NCBI GenBank assembly: GCA_039621445.1
Contig: CP154956.1
Location: 14,062,166-14,126,165, forward strand
DNA: 64,000 nucleotides
Origin: Euglena gracilis
Taxonomy: Eukaryota; Euglenida; Euglenophyceae; Euglenales
Direction: 5' to 3'
Shown here: positions 47,986 through 64,000 of the stretch, piece by piece
Layout of the letters: every line of letters starts with the position of its first letter
How positions within the stretch are numbered: the first letter of the stretch is position 1
The notes under the pieces: model-generated
Database searches by the model: none
What the model was told of the DNA's origin: nothing
What the model saw: only the letters and a program-made list of their open reading frames with translations
Made by a program: the position numbers and the translations under genes

Positions 47986-49649
47986 TGGTTGTAGGCAGCC
48001 ATAAATAAACAGTCAGACAGACAGACAGACAGGCAGGCAGGCAGGCGGGCAGGCAGACGGACAGACAGACAGATAGACAGGTAGGTGGGGCAGCCATAGA
48101 TGTGTGTGTATATATGTACATATGTGAGCATTTTGATATAGATGTGCATACATGTGTGTAGATGCAGAAGATACAGGTTTTGATACAGATAGAGGTGTAG
48201 ACATAGACCTAGGCATAGACATAGATATACATATAGTAGCACCGCACGCTTGTAGGGGCTGTTTGGCAGCGTTCATGAATGCATTTTGCCGCCGCCACAA
48301 CATGCAAGTGGATACGTAAACTTTCTGCACGGGTTCAAACAGTTCCCGGGTACCTCCCCCTGCGCATCAGGCCTGGGCCATGATTGAAGGTGAGGTCAGG
48401 GGGCCAAACGAAATGGGACCAAATTTGCACGTTAAGGATTTTGGTGTGATGCACGCTACCGAACAGCCCCAACAAGTGAGCGGTGCATGGCGTGGGTGCA
48501 ACCTTGCTCCGCCTATCACCCATTGAAACTCCCCAATCCATGCACAAGGTATTTGTTGTCGAGCCCTAGAAAAAATCTTTTCTTTTGTTTTTGGAGGGGT
48601 ATAAAAAATTTTTCAGCACAGTGTGCCAAAAAGTTTTTGTACCCCCTCGAGTTTTGCGGGTGGGTACTCAATCCCAATCCCCGATGTCTATGTTGGCCCA
48701 TGGGATGTGGTGATGGTGTGCACACTGGCACAGCCCTGCCCCAAACAGCACCCCCGCCAGGTCTGGGGCAGGGCTTCGTGCAAGTCTGAGACCAGTTGAG
48801 CGAGAGCGAGAGCAAAAATTTTCAATTTGAGACCATTTTGTTTGCCACTCAAACCCCAACCCAGGCAAGGGGGCAGGTGGTCAATGCTGGGGTGGGTGTA
48901 TTTTGGTCCCGGCTTTGGACATGCTGGTGACCCCTGTCAACGCTGCGGAGGCAGTGACGGTGAAATGTGGCAAATTTGGGCTGAAAATGGAGAAGGGGGT
49001 GGTTGAACCCCCTCCCCCAAGGAAAACCCCCGCTCACTTTGAACATGCTGCATTTTTTGATGTTTTGGGGTATTCCACGGGGGAAAAAAATGTTCAAAAA
49101 TGAAAAAAATGAGCATTTTATTTTTCAGAGAAAACTTGGGGATCTTCATCGGTTTGGTATGGTATCCTGCCCTTTTACCGTCCACAAAACCAAGAGTTTC
49201 CTTCAGTGGGTAGGAGGGGGGTCTGAACCACCCCCCACTCTGTATTAGGAGGGGGGTCTGGACCTCCCCAGGGCTTCCCATACATCCCTGGGACCCACCA
49301 AGCAGAAGGGGGTGCAAACCACCCCCTCCCCCCCCACCTCTTTCAGGCCTGGGGGGTCCGGACCCCCGTGGAACTCAAAAAATGTCTTCCCCTGCACTTT
49401 GTTGAGGATGACTCATGTTTCATCATCCATTTTTGTTGTTGAAAAAAACACCTGAAAACGCGGTTTTTGAGTACTTTTTGAAGCCCATCGCTTTTTTAGG
49501 TACTTTCGCCGTGAGGGAAAAGGGCTTTTTTCATTTATTTTCTGGCGCACAGCGCCGGAAGGAAGGGTGGTCTGGACCCGCCCCTAACCACGTTGCCTGG
49601 GCGGGTTGGCCCCCCCCACCAAGCACCTCTGGTCAGCCATGCCCTTGGG

Positions 49650-49710
49650 CCCAGCATCGCCCAGCATCGCCCAGCATCGCCCAGCATCGCCCAGCATCGC
49701 CCAGCATCGC
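49650..49710. repeat. GCCCAGCATC decamer tandem array
   Basis: Six units of GCCCAGCATC. Two more arrays of the same decamer lie at 50558-50597 and 50624-50682, about 900 bp away. Ten is not a multiple of three, so translations repeat every 30 bases in all frames and carry no coding information. Confidence 0.95.
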
Positions 49711-49875
49711 CTTTGGAACCCTTGAAGGTGTACCTATAATGCCTGCTGCTTTTGCCACTCTAGCCCACTTTTGGTTACTTTTGGCCATCTTTGGTTGCTT
49801 TTTGACCACTTTGATCACTTTGCTGCTTTTTGTCCACATTGACCACCTTTGAATGCTTTTTGTGAATCGGGGAGG

Positions 49876-49960
49876 TCTCTGAAACCCCTCCCCTAACAAT
49901 GGAAGGAGGTCTCTGAAACCCCTCCCCTGACAATGGAAGGAGGTCTCTGAAACCCCTAGC
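49876..49960. repeat. 34-36 bp tandem repeat, 2.4 copies
   Basis: Unit GGTCTCTGAAACCCCTCCCC followed by TAACAATGGAAGGA; the last copy ends at AACCCCTAGCG. It lies between two decamer arrays. Confidence 0.85.
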
Positions 49961-50099
49961 GTCTCCACAAAAGTGCAGGTGAACCAGATACAGCAAAAAA
50001 ACCATGGTCGGAGGCGTCCAGGCAAGCGGTGGCAGTAAGGCATTCGAGCCAGGATTTGTCCTGCTGGGAAAATCTTGCACAGGAAAAACCATGGTCGGG

Positions 50100-50235
50100 G
50101 GGCATTCGGCCCGAACGCACTCTTCCCCTTCCGAGACCCCGGCATTGGGTCATCCCCTTCAGGATCAAAAGTGATTGACAAAGCGGGATTGCGCTGCTGC
50201 CGCTTCTTCTCCATCTCTTGCCGACGGTTGTGCAC
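50100..50235 (-). CDS. Exon of an unrecognised protein
   Basis: After acceptor CATAACAG: VHNRRQEMEKKRQQRNPAL, SITFDPEGDDPMPGSRKG, KSAFGPNA. It starts as a charged helix and ends in a loop-rich acidic/basic segment. The 3' end is blurred by a direct repeat of AAAAACCATGGTCGG 85 bp away. Confidence 0.55.
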
Positions 50236-50347
50236 CTGTTATGGGCATGCATCTCTCTAATATTGTTAAAATCAAAAAAGATGCATGTGCGCGTCAGCAC
50301 TTCAGCGGCTGGGAGCAGGCTTCTTCATCAAAAAAAAAAAAACATGG

Positions 50348-50410
50348 ACAAAGAAGCCTGGTTGCCCTTTTGACCAGCCTCTCCTCCACAGCCGTCTTTC
50401 GGGCAGACAT
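50348..50410 (-). CDS. Possible first exon of a small basic protein gene
   Basis: An ATG at 50408-50410 opens MSARKTAVEERLVKRATRLL, a basic helix. It is followed 110 bp later by the clearly coding exon at 50.1-50.24 kb. Joining these two is a guess; the junction was not found. Confidence 0.35.
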
Positions 50411-50835
50411 AGCAGAAAACAAGAGCTGTGGAGGAAAAAAATACAATTAAAGCAAAGAACATTGTCCAGCATCGGCATCCAGTATCTGCAACTTGTCTAG
50501 CATCTGCATCTTGATTGACCAAAAATAGTTCAATTCTCCAAAATATACAAAAAAAATGCCAGCATCGCCCAGCATCGCCCAGCATCGCCCAGCATCGGAA
50601 CCCCACCTCTGGTCTCCAAAAATCCAGCATCGCCCAGCATCGCCCAGCATCGCCCAGCATCGCCCAGCATCGCCCAGCATCATCAGAGGTGCTTGCCCCC
50701 CACCAGCCTCAAAACCGAAGGGCTTCCCACATATCCCTGGGGTCCCCTCTTCAAAACCAAGGCTCAATTACCCTGGTAGTCCCCCTGCTGGACATTTGCA
50801 TTTCTACTTTTAGAGGTCCAGACATCTACAAAAAC

Positions 50836-50938
50836 CTCTGGTACATGCATTGCCGGAGCAGTGCTTGGTTGCGAGCGAGGCAAGAAAACGCCGCACATAT
50901 ATACTCCGGATTGTGGAGTGGGACGAATCCGTGCACCG
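50836..50938 (-). CDS. Isolated exon, unknown protein
   Basis: Between acceptor TTTTGCATAG and donor GTTTTT, 33 codons read VHGFVPLHNPEYICAAF, SCLARNQALLRQCMYQ. The composition is protein-like (aromatic and cysteine rich helix). Not assigned to a family. Coding-like islands near 51.33-51.45 (MCPVNAAFLFAHVG) and 52.08-52.20 may belong to the same gene. Confidence 0.5.
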
Positions 50939-52699
50939 CTATGCAAAAGAAACGAGGGGGACCAACTGAGATCCAGCAGCAGATGGCACATCCCTCTGGC
51001 CACTCTCCCAAGGTGCTTTTGGTTCAGGTGCCCCAAAGGCGATGCTCCCAATTCTTTTTTGGCAAACAATCGTTTGAGACAGATTTTCTAGCATGACTCA
51101 CTTGTTTCAGTCAACGTCCTCAGTTGGAGATATGTCCTTTGAATTATGCAGCAGTTTTGCTGTGAGAAATAAGCACAAACTGGGCCGTATTATTTGTGGA
51201 GTAACAGGGAAAACAGCACAATGGTGATTATTTTGAAGTTCACTGTGCTCTGGGAGACTGTAGAAGACAAAAAAAATCGAGTTCTGCAACTCCTATTTCA
51301 CCATCGCCGGTGTGCTGTGGTGGTACGTTGCATTGCCAAAGAGAGGGACTTGGCTCCAGCAGCGAAAAGTGGTTTCGGCCAACATGCGCAAACAGGAAGG
51401 CGGCGTTGACGGGGCACATAGAGTACAGCGGACGGCGACCTGGGGATCGGGCAGCAGGCTGCCAGCCCCGCCACAGCCAAGCATTTCCAGCACAGGCTGC
51501 GGGGGGCGGCGAAGACAAACGCCGGGTGTCCTGGGGCCTGGGACCGGGGGTCCACACCTCCCAGGCTCAAACCTGGTTTCCCTCTTGAAGAGCCACCCCC
51601 CCTTCCCAATTCCCAGCGCAACTCCCTTTCTGATCACAGCACCCGCCCAACCCGAAGCTGCAGCAACATTCTTTCTGTAGCAGCCCAGCAGGTGGGCCAA
51701 TCTGGCTCCCCTTCCCAGTCAAGGAGGGGTGCACCTCCCACCTAAACAGTGGCAAGTTTTAAATGAGCACATGAAGCGCTCGGCCGAGAAATTTAACCCC
51801 CACACAAATTGACACGAGTTCGTTTTGGGTCCTCTTGGCAAAAAAAAATGTCAAAAGCTTACGCCCCCTGGTGAAATGCTGGAAGGAAGAATTTTGTACT
51901 ACGGGGGGGGGTCTCAAGTCCTGCCCCCCCCCAGTGTCGGTCACACACCGCTTGGCAGGTTGGGCAGGTCCGGACCCCCTGCCCTGCGACATGTCAAGAG
52001 GGGGGAATCCCCTCCCTAAAGCCGGGACCTCCTTCCCTCAACCCTGACTCCACCTCAGTTCGCAACCCCCCCCCCACCAAAATGGTCCCCGGCATTTGGG
52101 CGGCGGCTGGCCCGGATGGCAGCACAGCCACAAGGCAGCTGACGCCGCCTTCGCCCCAGGCACCTCCCGCTGGGTGCGGTGTTCGCTGAATGCTGAATGA
52201 AACCACTGGCACACCGTGTCCCATGGAGTCAATGCCATTCGCATCAAATAAGCATATAAGAATAAATTTATTACATATAATAATAGGTTTATTACATATA
52301 TAATATAAGCATATATGTACTCTGTATATGTGCATGCATATACATATATAAATACATATATACATGTATTTATATATAAGTATATATAAGAATAACTTTA
52401 TTACACAAACATCAGCTTCCTTGTCCAAAAAAGAATACCGCGGGTGAAGAATGGCAAACCCAATACTATGCATTGGGTTTGATGATTTTCTTTTCTTCTC
52501 ATCACACCCCTCTAATTTTGTGGGTTGATGTTTTGTTTGACTTTTCATTATACCCAGCAAGGTCAAACCTGGAGTGCATCCTGAGGGACGCCCAGAATAT
52601 GCATATCTCTTCCACGTGAGTTTGATATCTAGCAGCGATGGGCGTCCGGATGGGGTGGCCCACGAAGGGTTGACAGGGTTGGGCAGGGTTGGATGGGAA

Positions 52700-53560
52700 G
52701 CCTTGAGGGGGGGGGGGGGGGGCCGGACCCCCCCCCCCCCGACACGGGGGGGGGGGGGGTGGGTCGGACCCCCCCCCTCCTACCTCGAAACTGAGGTGGG
52801 GCCGAAAATTTTTCGATTTCATGGACGGGCAAAGGGCCGGAAATCGGGTCGAAAGGGGTCAAAAATCCCTGATTTTTCTTTGAAAATCGACCCAAAAATG
52901 CTCATTTTTTGAAATTTTTTGAACATTTTTTGGGGGGAAAACACCAACACATCAAAAAATGGGCAATATGGCCAAAAGTCAGCAAAAAGGGTGTTTTTGC
53001 TCATTTTCTGCTATTTTTGGCACCTGTCAAGGAGGGGGGGTGGGGGGTCCGGCCCCCCCCTCCCAACAGCTAGGGGGGGGGGGGTGGTGCGGACGCCTCC
53101 CTACCACCCAACCCCCCATGGGGGGGGGGGTCGGGACCCCCCCCCTACCACCTACCTCAATACCGAAGGCAGGTCTGGTCCATTCCTGGCCTTCAAAACC
53201 CTGCCCCCCCCCACATCCTTGTCTCTCTAACTTCAGGACATACCATTTACCACCCTGGCCCAGGGGGGCCATTCTCCCATCTCAAGCAAAAAAAACCAGT
53301 GAGTCACTTTTCAAAAGGCCAGTCGACCACTTCGGGAGGGGGGGGGGTCGGCCAGGCGGGGGGGGGGGGTCGGACGGACCCGCTTTTGTGGGGTCAATTT
53401 TGGGGTCCAAAAAATTTCGGCCCTTCGTGCCAAACATAAATGACAATCCCGCCGCGGGCGGGGTACCCTCTCAGCCCGACCCCCCCCCCCGGGGGGGGCT
53501 TGACCTGGACCCCCTCTGCCCCCCCAGGTCACCAAACTTAAAAAATCTCTGAGGATGGGG
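52700..53560. other. Gene-free G/C-tract region
   Basis: Alternating runs of ten or more G or C, separated by AAAAATTTT-type spacers. No coding-like frame on either strand. Similar stretches cover 53.96-55.0 kb (with many AGGCACCCCCC and GCCCAGGCAGGCAC copies) and 56.05-56.75 kb. Confidence 0.6.
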
Positions 53561-53576
53561 TACTGTGAGGGGGGAG

Positions 53577-53953
53577 CATACCATTGCTTAGCGACCCCCG
53601 GAGGGGGAGGGGTGTCACTTTCCACTCTGAAAACCCCAGTCAGTCACTTTTTTCGGCCAAGCCAGTCAGTCACTTTACCCCCCCCGGGGGGGGGGGTCGG
53701 CCACTCAGAAAACCACTTTTTGGCCATTTTTGGCCAAAATTTTCTCCGGCGCCTTCGACGCCGGTTGGCCACTCAGCCACTTTTGGGTGATTTCTGGCCT
53801 ACCCCACCCCGGGGGGAGGGAGGTCACGGCCAAAAAAACCAGTCAGTCACTCTGAAAAAACCAGTCAATCACCCCCCCCCCCCCGTGGGACTGTCCCACC
53901 CCCGTCCTGTCCCACACCCGGGGGGGGTGGGACAGGTGTTAAGCAATGGTCTG
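53577..53953. mobile_element. Family A MITE, copy 3
   Basis: 377 bp, flanked by perfect GGGGGGAG duplications. Both termini carry CCATTGCTTA instead of CAATTGCTTA, so the two ends have changed together and kept their complementarity. Flanks are G-rich and not recognisably coding. Confidence 0.88.
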
Positions 53954-56900
53954 GGGGGGAGGGGCGTGGGGGGTGCATGGGGGATGTGGAGGTGTGGGGG
54001 GATAGGGTGGGGGGCATGCTTGTGCTTACCGACCGGGGGGAGGGAGGTGGGTGGGTGCTATAGGGTGCCTGCCCCCAGCAGGCACCCCCCCCCCCCGGGG
54101 GGTAGGGGTCCGGGGGGGGGACCCAGAAAATTCTCATTGAAATGACCTTTTCCGGGCCCCCGGCACCTTCTGCACCGGGTCGGAGGGAGGTGCCTGCTAT
54201 GGGCAGGCACCCCCCAAAACCCTACCCCCGGATGGGGTGCCACGGAGTGCCTGCCCCTAGCACCCCCCCCCCGTGGGGTAGGCACCCGACTAAGCACAAG
54301 CCTGGGGGGGCGGTGGAGGGGATTGTTTGGGGTGGGAAAAAAGTGCTGGAGGACCTTCCCAGGGGGGGGCAGGGAGGGGTCACTCCCGCCAGCTGGCAGC
54401 TTGACCTGGCAGGGACGCAAACAAAAAGCCCTTCCCATACGCCCCCGGCAGCGCTGGGCCATGGCGCACCCCAAGAGGGGGAGGCCAGCGACCCCAACCA
54501 GGCTGTTTCTTTACCAACCCCAGGGGGGAGGGGGGGGGTCCGGAGTGCCTTGGGGTCGCTGCCCAGGCAGGCACAACCCCCCCCTGGGGGGGGGGGTCGG
54601 ATTTGGGCCTGCGCCCAGGCACATTCTTTTTAGAATAGGCCATTTTTGGCACCCGGCGCCTTCGGTGCCAGGGTCTGTGCTAGGGCACTTTTGGCCGTGT
54701 GCCTACCCCCCCCCCCCCGGGGGGGGGGGATCGGGAGTGCCTTGGAGTGCCTGCCCAGGCAGGCACCCCCCCCCCCCCGGGGTGCCTGCCCAGGCAGGCA
54801 CCCCCCCCTCCGGGGTGGGGTCGGCACCCGACTAAAAAAACAGCCTGACCCCAACCCACCATCCACTCTCTAAACCCTGGGGGGTCATGCAGGTGTAAAA
54901 TGAATCTATGGGACGGGCCCCCACCGAACATCAAGGGGTGGGGGAGGTGGTTCGGACCTCCCCCGTACCACCTTGACCCCTATTCCGTATTACCACCTAC
55001 TGCCTACCCCCATCTTGACCCCCCTGACCACCCACGTCAATATCAATGGGCTTCCCATAGATTCCTGCCCCCCCCCAAAAAAAACTCCCAACCCTCCTGC
55101 CGTTGGGTGCACATCCACGGTGACCCCAGAGGTGCCTGCTCTCGATGGCCCTGCGGCCCGAGCCAGGACGCCTGCTCAGCTCTGCCGGGGTGAGTTGAAG
55201 TGGGAGAGAGGCCTGAAGGGGGGGGGGGGGGGGGGGCATGCTGATGTGGGGACAGACGGAGTGGCAATGGAACCCGAGGACCAACGCCCCGTTCCTTTGC
55301 GAAACCAAAAGGGCCAAGCATTTTTAAGGTGCTTTAAAAAGACCACGTTTTTTAAAAAAACCTTAAAAATTCATTCTGGCAAACTTTTCTAGGACCAAGC
55401 AAAAATGAGCTTGCAAACCTTCCGCAAAAAAAACAAGCCAGGTCCAAAAAAAAAAGATTTCTAATACCATGCCCCCCCCCCCGAGCTGTTCCCCCCCCCG
55501 AGCTATTCCCATGAGGGGGACGGGAATAGCTCACTGTCATAGCACTTTCTACAAAGAACTTCCCAAAAAAATGCTCAAAATCGACGTTTTTTGGACGTTT
55601 TCAAAAAATGCTTTTTGGCAAATGTGCTTAAAATTGACCATTTTTTGCGAACATCCAAAAAAGTTGCCAAAAATGACCCCTTTTGGGCTGCCCGAGGATC
55701 GGGTATGGGAATATCGGGGGGGACCTAGGTTCCCCCCCGAGCTGTCCCCCCCCCCGTACTGTTCCCATTGGGCCGTAAAGGGTCCCGGGGACGGGAATAG
55801 CTCGAGGGGGGGGGGGGCATGGTACCCTTGGAACACTTGTCTATTCAAAAAAACAACCAAATCCCAAAAAAGGTATATGTCGACTTTCTGGTTTTGGATC
55901 CCGTTCCATGTCCAGATCGCCCCTGGACCTCCTGCATAATAAACCTTTAAAAAATATATAGCAACCAAAAATGCCTTAAAAATGCTCCAAAACCTGGAAT
56001 TCATCGAAATAAGCATTAAAAATATGCCTGCATTGTGGGGTCGACCCCCTACCACCAGGTTTTCAGGGATTAGGTTCTTTTAGGACCCGGGGGGGAGGGA
56101 CCAACCCACCCACCCCTGACCCTGGGGAAGGGGGGGGGGGCTCGGTGGGACCCACACTCCAAAAAAATCTCGGCACTTTGCGCCGGAAATAGAAGAAAAC
56201 CCCACCTCCGGCAGGCTACACACTCAGCCCGACCCTCCCCCGGGTCACGAAACTTAAAAAAAATCTCTGCCCCCAGCTCATTGGGTCACGTTTGCCCCAA
56301 CAGGCCGGGGGGGGGGAGGCACGTGGGGGGGGGGGGTATTTCCAACAGCCCAGGGGTCAACAAGCTGAGGGGATAACGTGGCTGGGAGGGCAGGGATTCA
56401 TCCCTCACCTGGCAGGCAAACCCCCTGAGGCCCCCCAGCCAAAGCCCAGCCACATCCCGGCCAGCACACGGTCCATCCAGCACCCAACCACAGATTCATT
56501 CAGTGACCCCCCCCCCCGGGGCACTTTTTCACGGGCCCAAACCCACCCACCCACTTTTTTTTTTGAAACCCCACCCACCCACCCACCCCCCCCCCCCCCC
56601 CCCTCAAAGGGGGCAACCACCCACCCACCCACCCAAAATCCAGCCAAAACTGGCCAAAACACTGGGGAAATTTTTTTTTCTGGCCTGGCCTTTGGCCGGG
56701 CAAAAACCTGGCCTACGGCACTACCCGTGCGGGCTCCTGGGGCCCCAACCCACCCACCCACAGGTGTTTATGAATCTATACACCCAACATAACTCATTTG
56801 CCAACCCTGTCGTCACTAATTCGCACCCCAGGGGGAAAACTCCCTTCCTAAACCCTTTTCCAGGTTTCCTTTGTCTTTACTTCAACAATCAAAAGGAAGG

Positions 56901-57325
56901 AGATCAGGGTGATTTGTTGAATGGTTCCTTTTGCTGGTGCACCTTCAGGGGATGATAATTTGTTGAACTTCTGAAAATAATATCCACGCAAAGTTCCGGT
57001 GATTAACCTGAACCATTGCATGATGGGGGTGGAGGCGTTGGGAAACTTAGGGCCAGACTCTTTCTGAGCCTTGCCCATTGCGGCAAAAAAAAGCCGATAT
57101 CTTTGTTTTGTTGCTGTTTTTTAAAAAAAATGAACAACGTTAAAAATATAGACGTTAATTTGCTAACACTTTGTTCTTCAAAAAGATGAAACAAAACCAA
57201 AAACAATTAAATACAAAGGTGAATGGGTACATGAAAGATAGGAAGATATAGATGAATGGATGGATAAGTGGATGAATGGGTGCAGAAAAAGAAAACATTA
57301 TTGTTTGACACTGGTCTTGGGGTAC

Positions 57326-63009
<5,684 letters not shown>

Positions 63010-64000
63010 ACCGCCAGTGAGGCCATGCTGGCTCTCTGGGTGGCCACCCTTCTCACCCCCACCCCAAGTCCCCATTTCAGCCAAAAAAAAAGAGAGAAAG
63101 ACACAAACCCTGCCCGTTTGTGTCAACCCAGCAGTTTTTCACTTGTTGCGTTGTCTGCACTTGTTGCTTAGAAAGCATGGAGACAAAGACAAAGGTTGCT
63201 CTGGACAGATTTCATCGCTTCTTATTCTGCACGGGGGTCGTGAAAATGGGGATCGGTTTGAATGGGGCAGTAGAAAATTGCGATTTTGGCTGGTGGAGTA
63301 GGAGCAGCCATCAATGGTGAATTTTTATTGCCAGCTGGTGAATCATGAACCCCCCCAATATAAACCCCCCCAAATATAAAACCTCCCCTGAGTACAAGCC
63401 CCCCCCCAAATATAAAACCCCCCTGAGGACATTGAAATCCCGCCCGAATATAACCCCCCCTCCGGCTCGAAGCGCCGGAAGGAAAAAAAATTCGACAACT
63501 ATCTCCTAAAATTGTGCTTTTTGGCAGATTTGGGAGCAATTATTACCAAAAACGTGCTAAAATTGCTCCTTCGCCCGAAAATGAAATTTTTGGACCCCCA
63601 AGGGTGGGCGTATTTGTGATTTTGGACCGAAAAAGTGACTACTGGATCCCGCCAGGAAGTTGACTTTTCCGACCGAATATAAACCCCCCCCAAATATAAA
63701 ACCCCCGTGGGGTCTTGAAGTTTCCGCCCAAATATAAAACCGGGGGGGTTTATATTTGGGGGGGGTACCTTCAGGAAATCTTTTCCTGAAGAATGAAATT
63801 TAGAGGCTGACCCAGGGGATCTCCTGGCCAGGGGTTTCTGGGTACAGCCAATGCAGACTATCCGACTCGCAGCCAAGGAATATGGGTTCAATTTCAGGGT
63901 GGGATTGGTGCGTGCAAAAATGGGGAATTGGGAGAGTAGGGTGCCCCCCCACGATTCGATATGAAGGCAGATGGTGGGGGTGGGTTTTGGCCCAGCACGA

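Noticed and set aside
49876-49960. CRISPR-like spaced repeats
   Set aside because: Only 2.4 adjoining copies with no spacers, in a eukaryotic context.
49633-50660. Repeat protein GDAGRCWAML
   Set aside because: The unit is a DNA decamer, so the peptide repeat follows from the tandem array and is not bounded by splice or start signals.

Overview
The window looks like nuclear DNA of a euglenid-type protist. It is intron-rich and repeat-choked: long CA/TG, CATA/CGTA and TA arrays, G/C homopolymers, and TTAGGG-like interstitial tracts at about 30.85, 46.4 and 47.3 kb. All host coding exons I can recognise lie on the minus strand and are short, GC3-rich islands. Many joins that restore a reading frame do not use GT-AG. 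Instead the intron has 3 nt, then a triplet (often CAG) that pairs with a triplet (often CTG) followed by 5 nt before the next exon. This is the geometry reported for nonconventional introns of euglenids. Ordinary GT-AG introns occur in the same genes. The taxon call is an inference from this.

Layout, right to left in the direction of transcription. (1) 63.0-57.3 kb: a protein kinase gene, of which the activation loop/APE, DMWSLG and C-lobe exons are visible. (2) 52-45 kb: unassigned coding islands and decamer tandem repeats. (3) 41-38.5 kb: islands ending in a probable terminal exon. (4) 37.2-31.1 kb: a transposon nest. A 2.75 kb Tc1-like element with a nearly intact, intron-bearing transposase sits inside an 8-bp-TSD MITE. 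A hAT-like element sits inside an intron of that transposase. An internally deleted sibling lies in the opposite orientation at 36.17-37.23 kb. (5) 27.4-12.55 kb: a gene for a multi-C2-domain protein in about 21 short exons. (6) 11.3 kb to the left edge: a gene for a protein with four RRM domains in at least 10 exons; the reading frame is kept across all proposed joins.

The main result is the link between repeats and introns. Three repeat families (A, B, C) and the hAT-like elements all have termini reading CAG...CTG (one A end reads CATAC), and the best copies are flanked by 8-bp target duplications. An 8-bp duplication split 5 nt exon + 3 nt intron on the left and 5 nt intron + 3 nt exon on the right, around a CAG...CTG element, reproduces the nonconventional intron layout. 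One family A copy lies inside a C2 exon, and removing it with one duplication copy restores the C2 frame. So the window shows both the mobile elements and the introns they appear to become.

Limits: exon ends were found by eye from protein-family fit plus terminal base pairing. Single-exon islands without a recognised domain are weak. No similarity search was possible.
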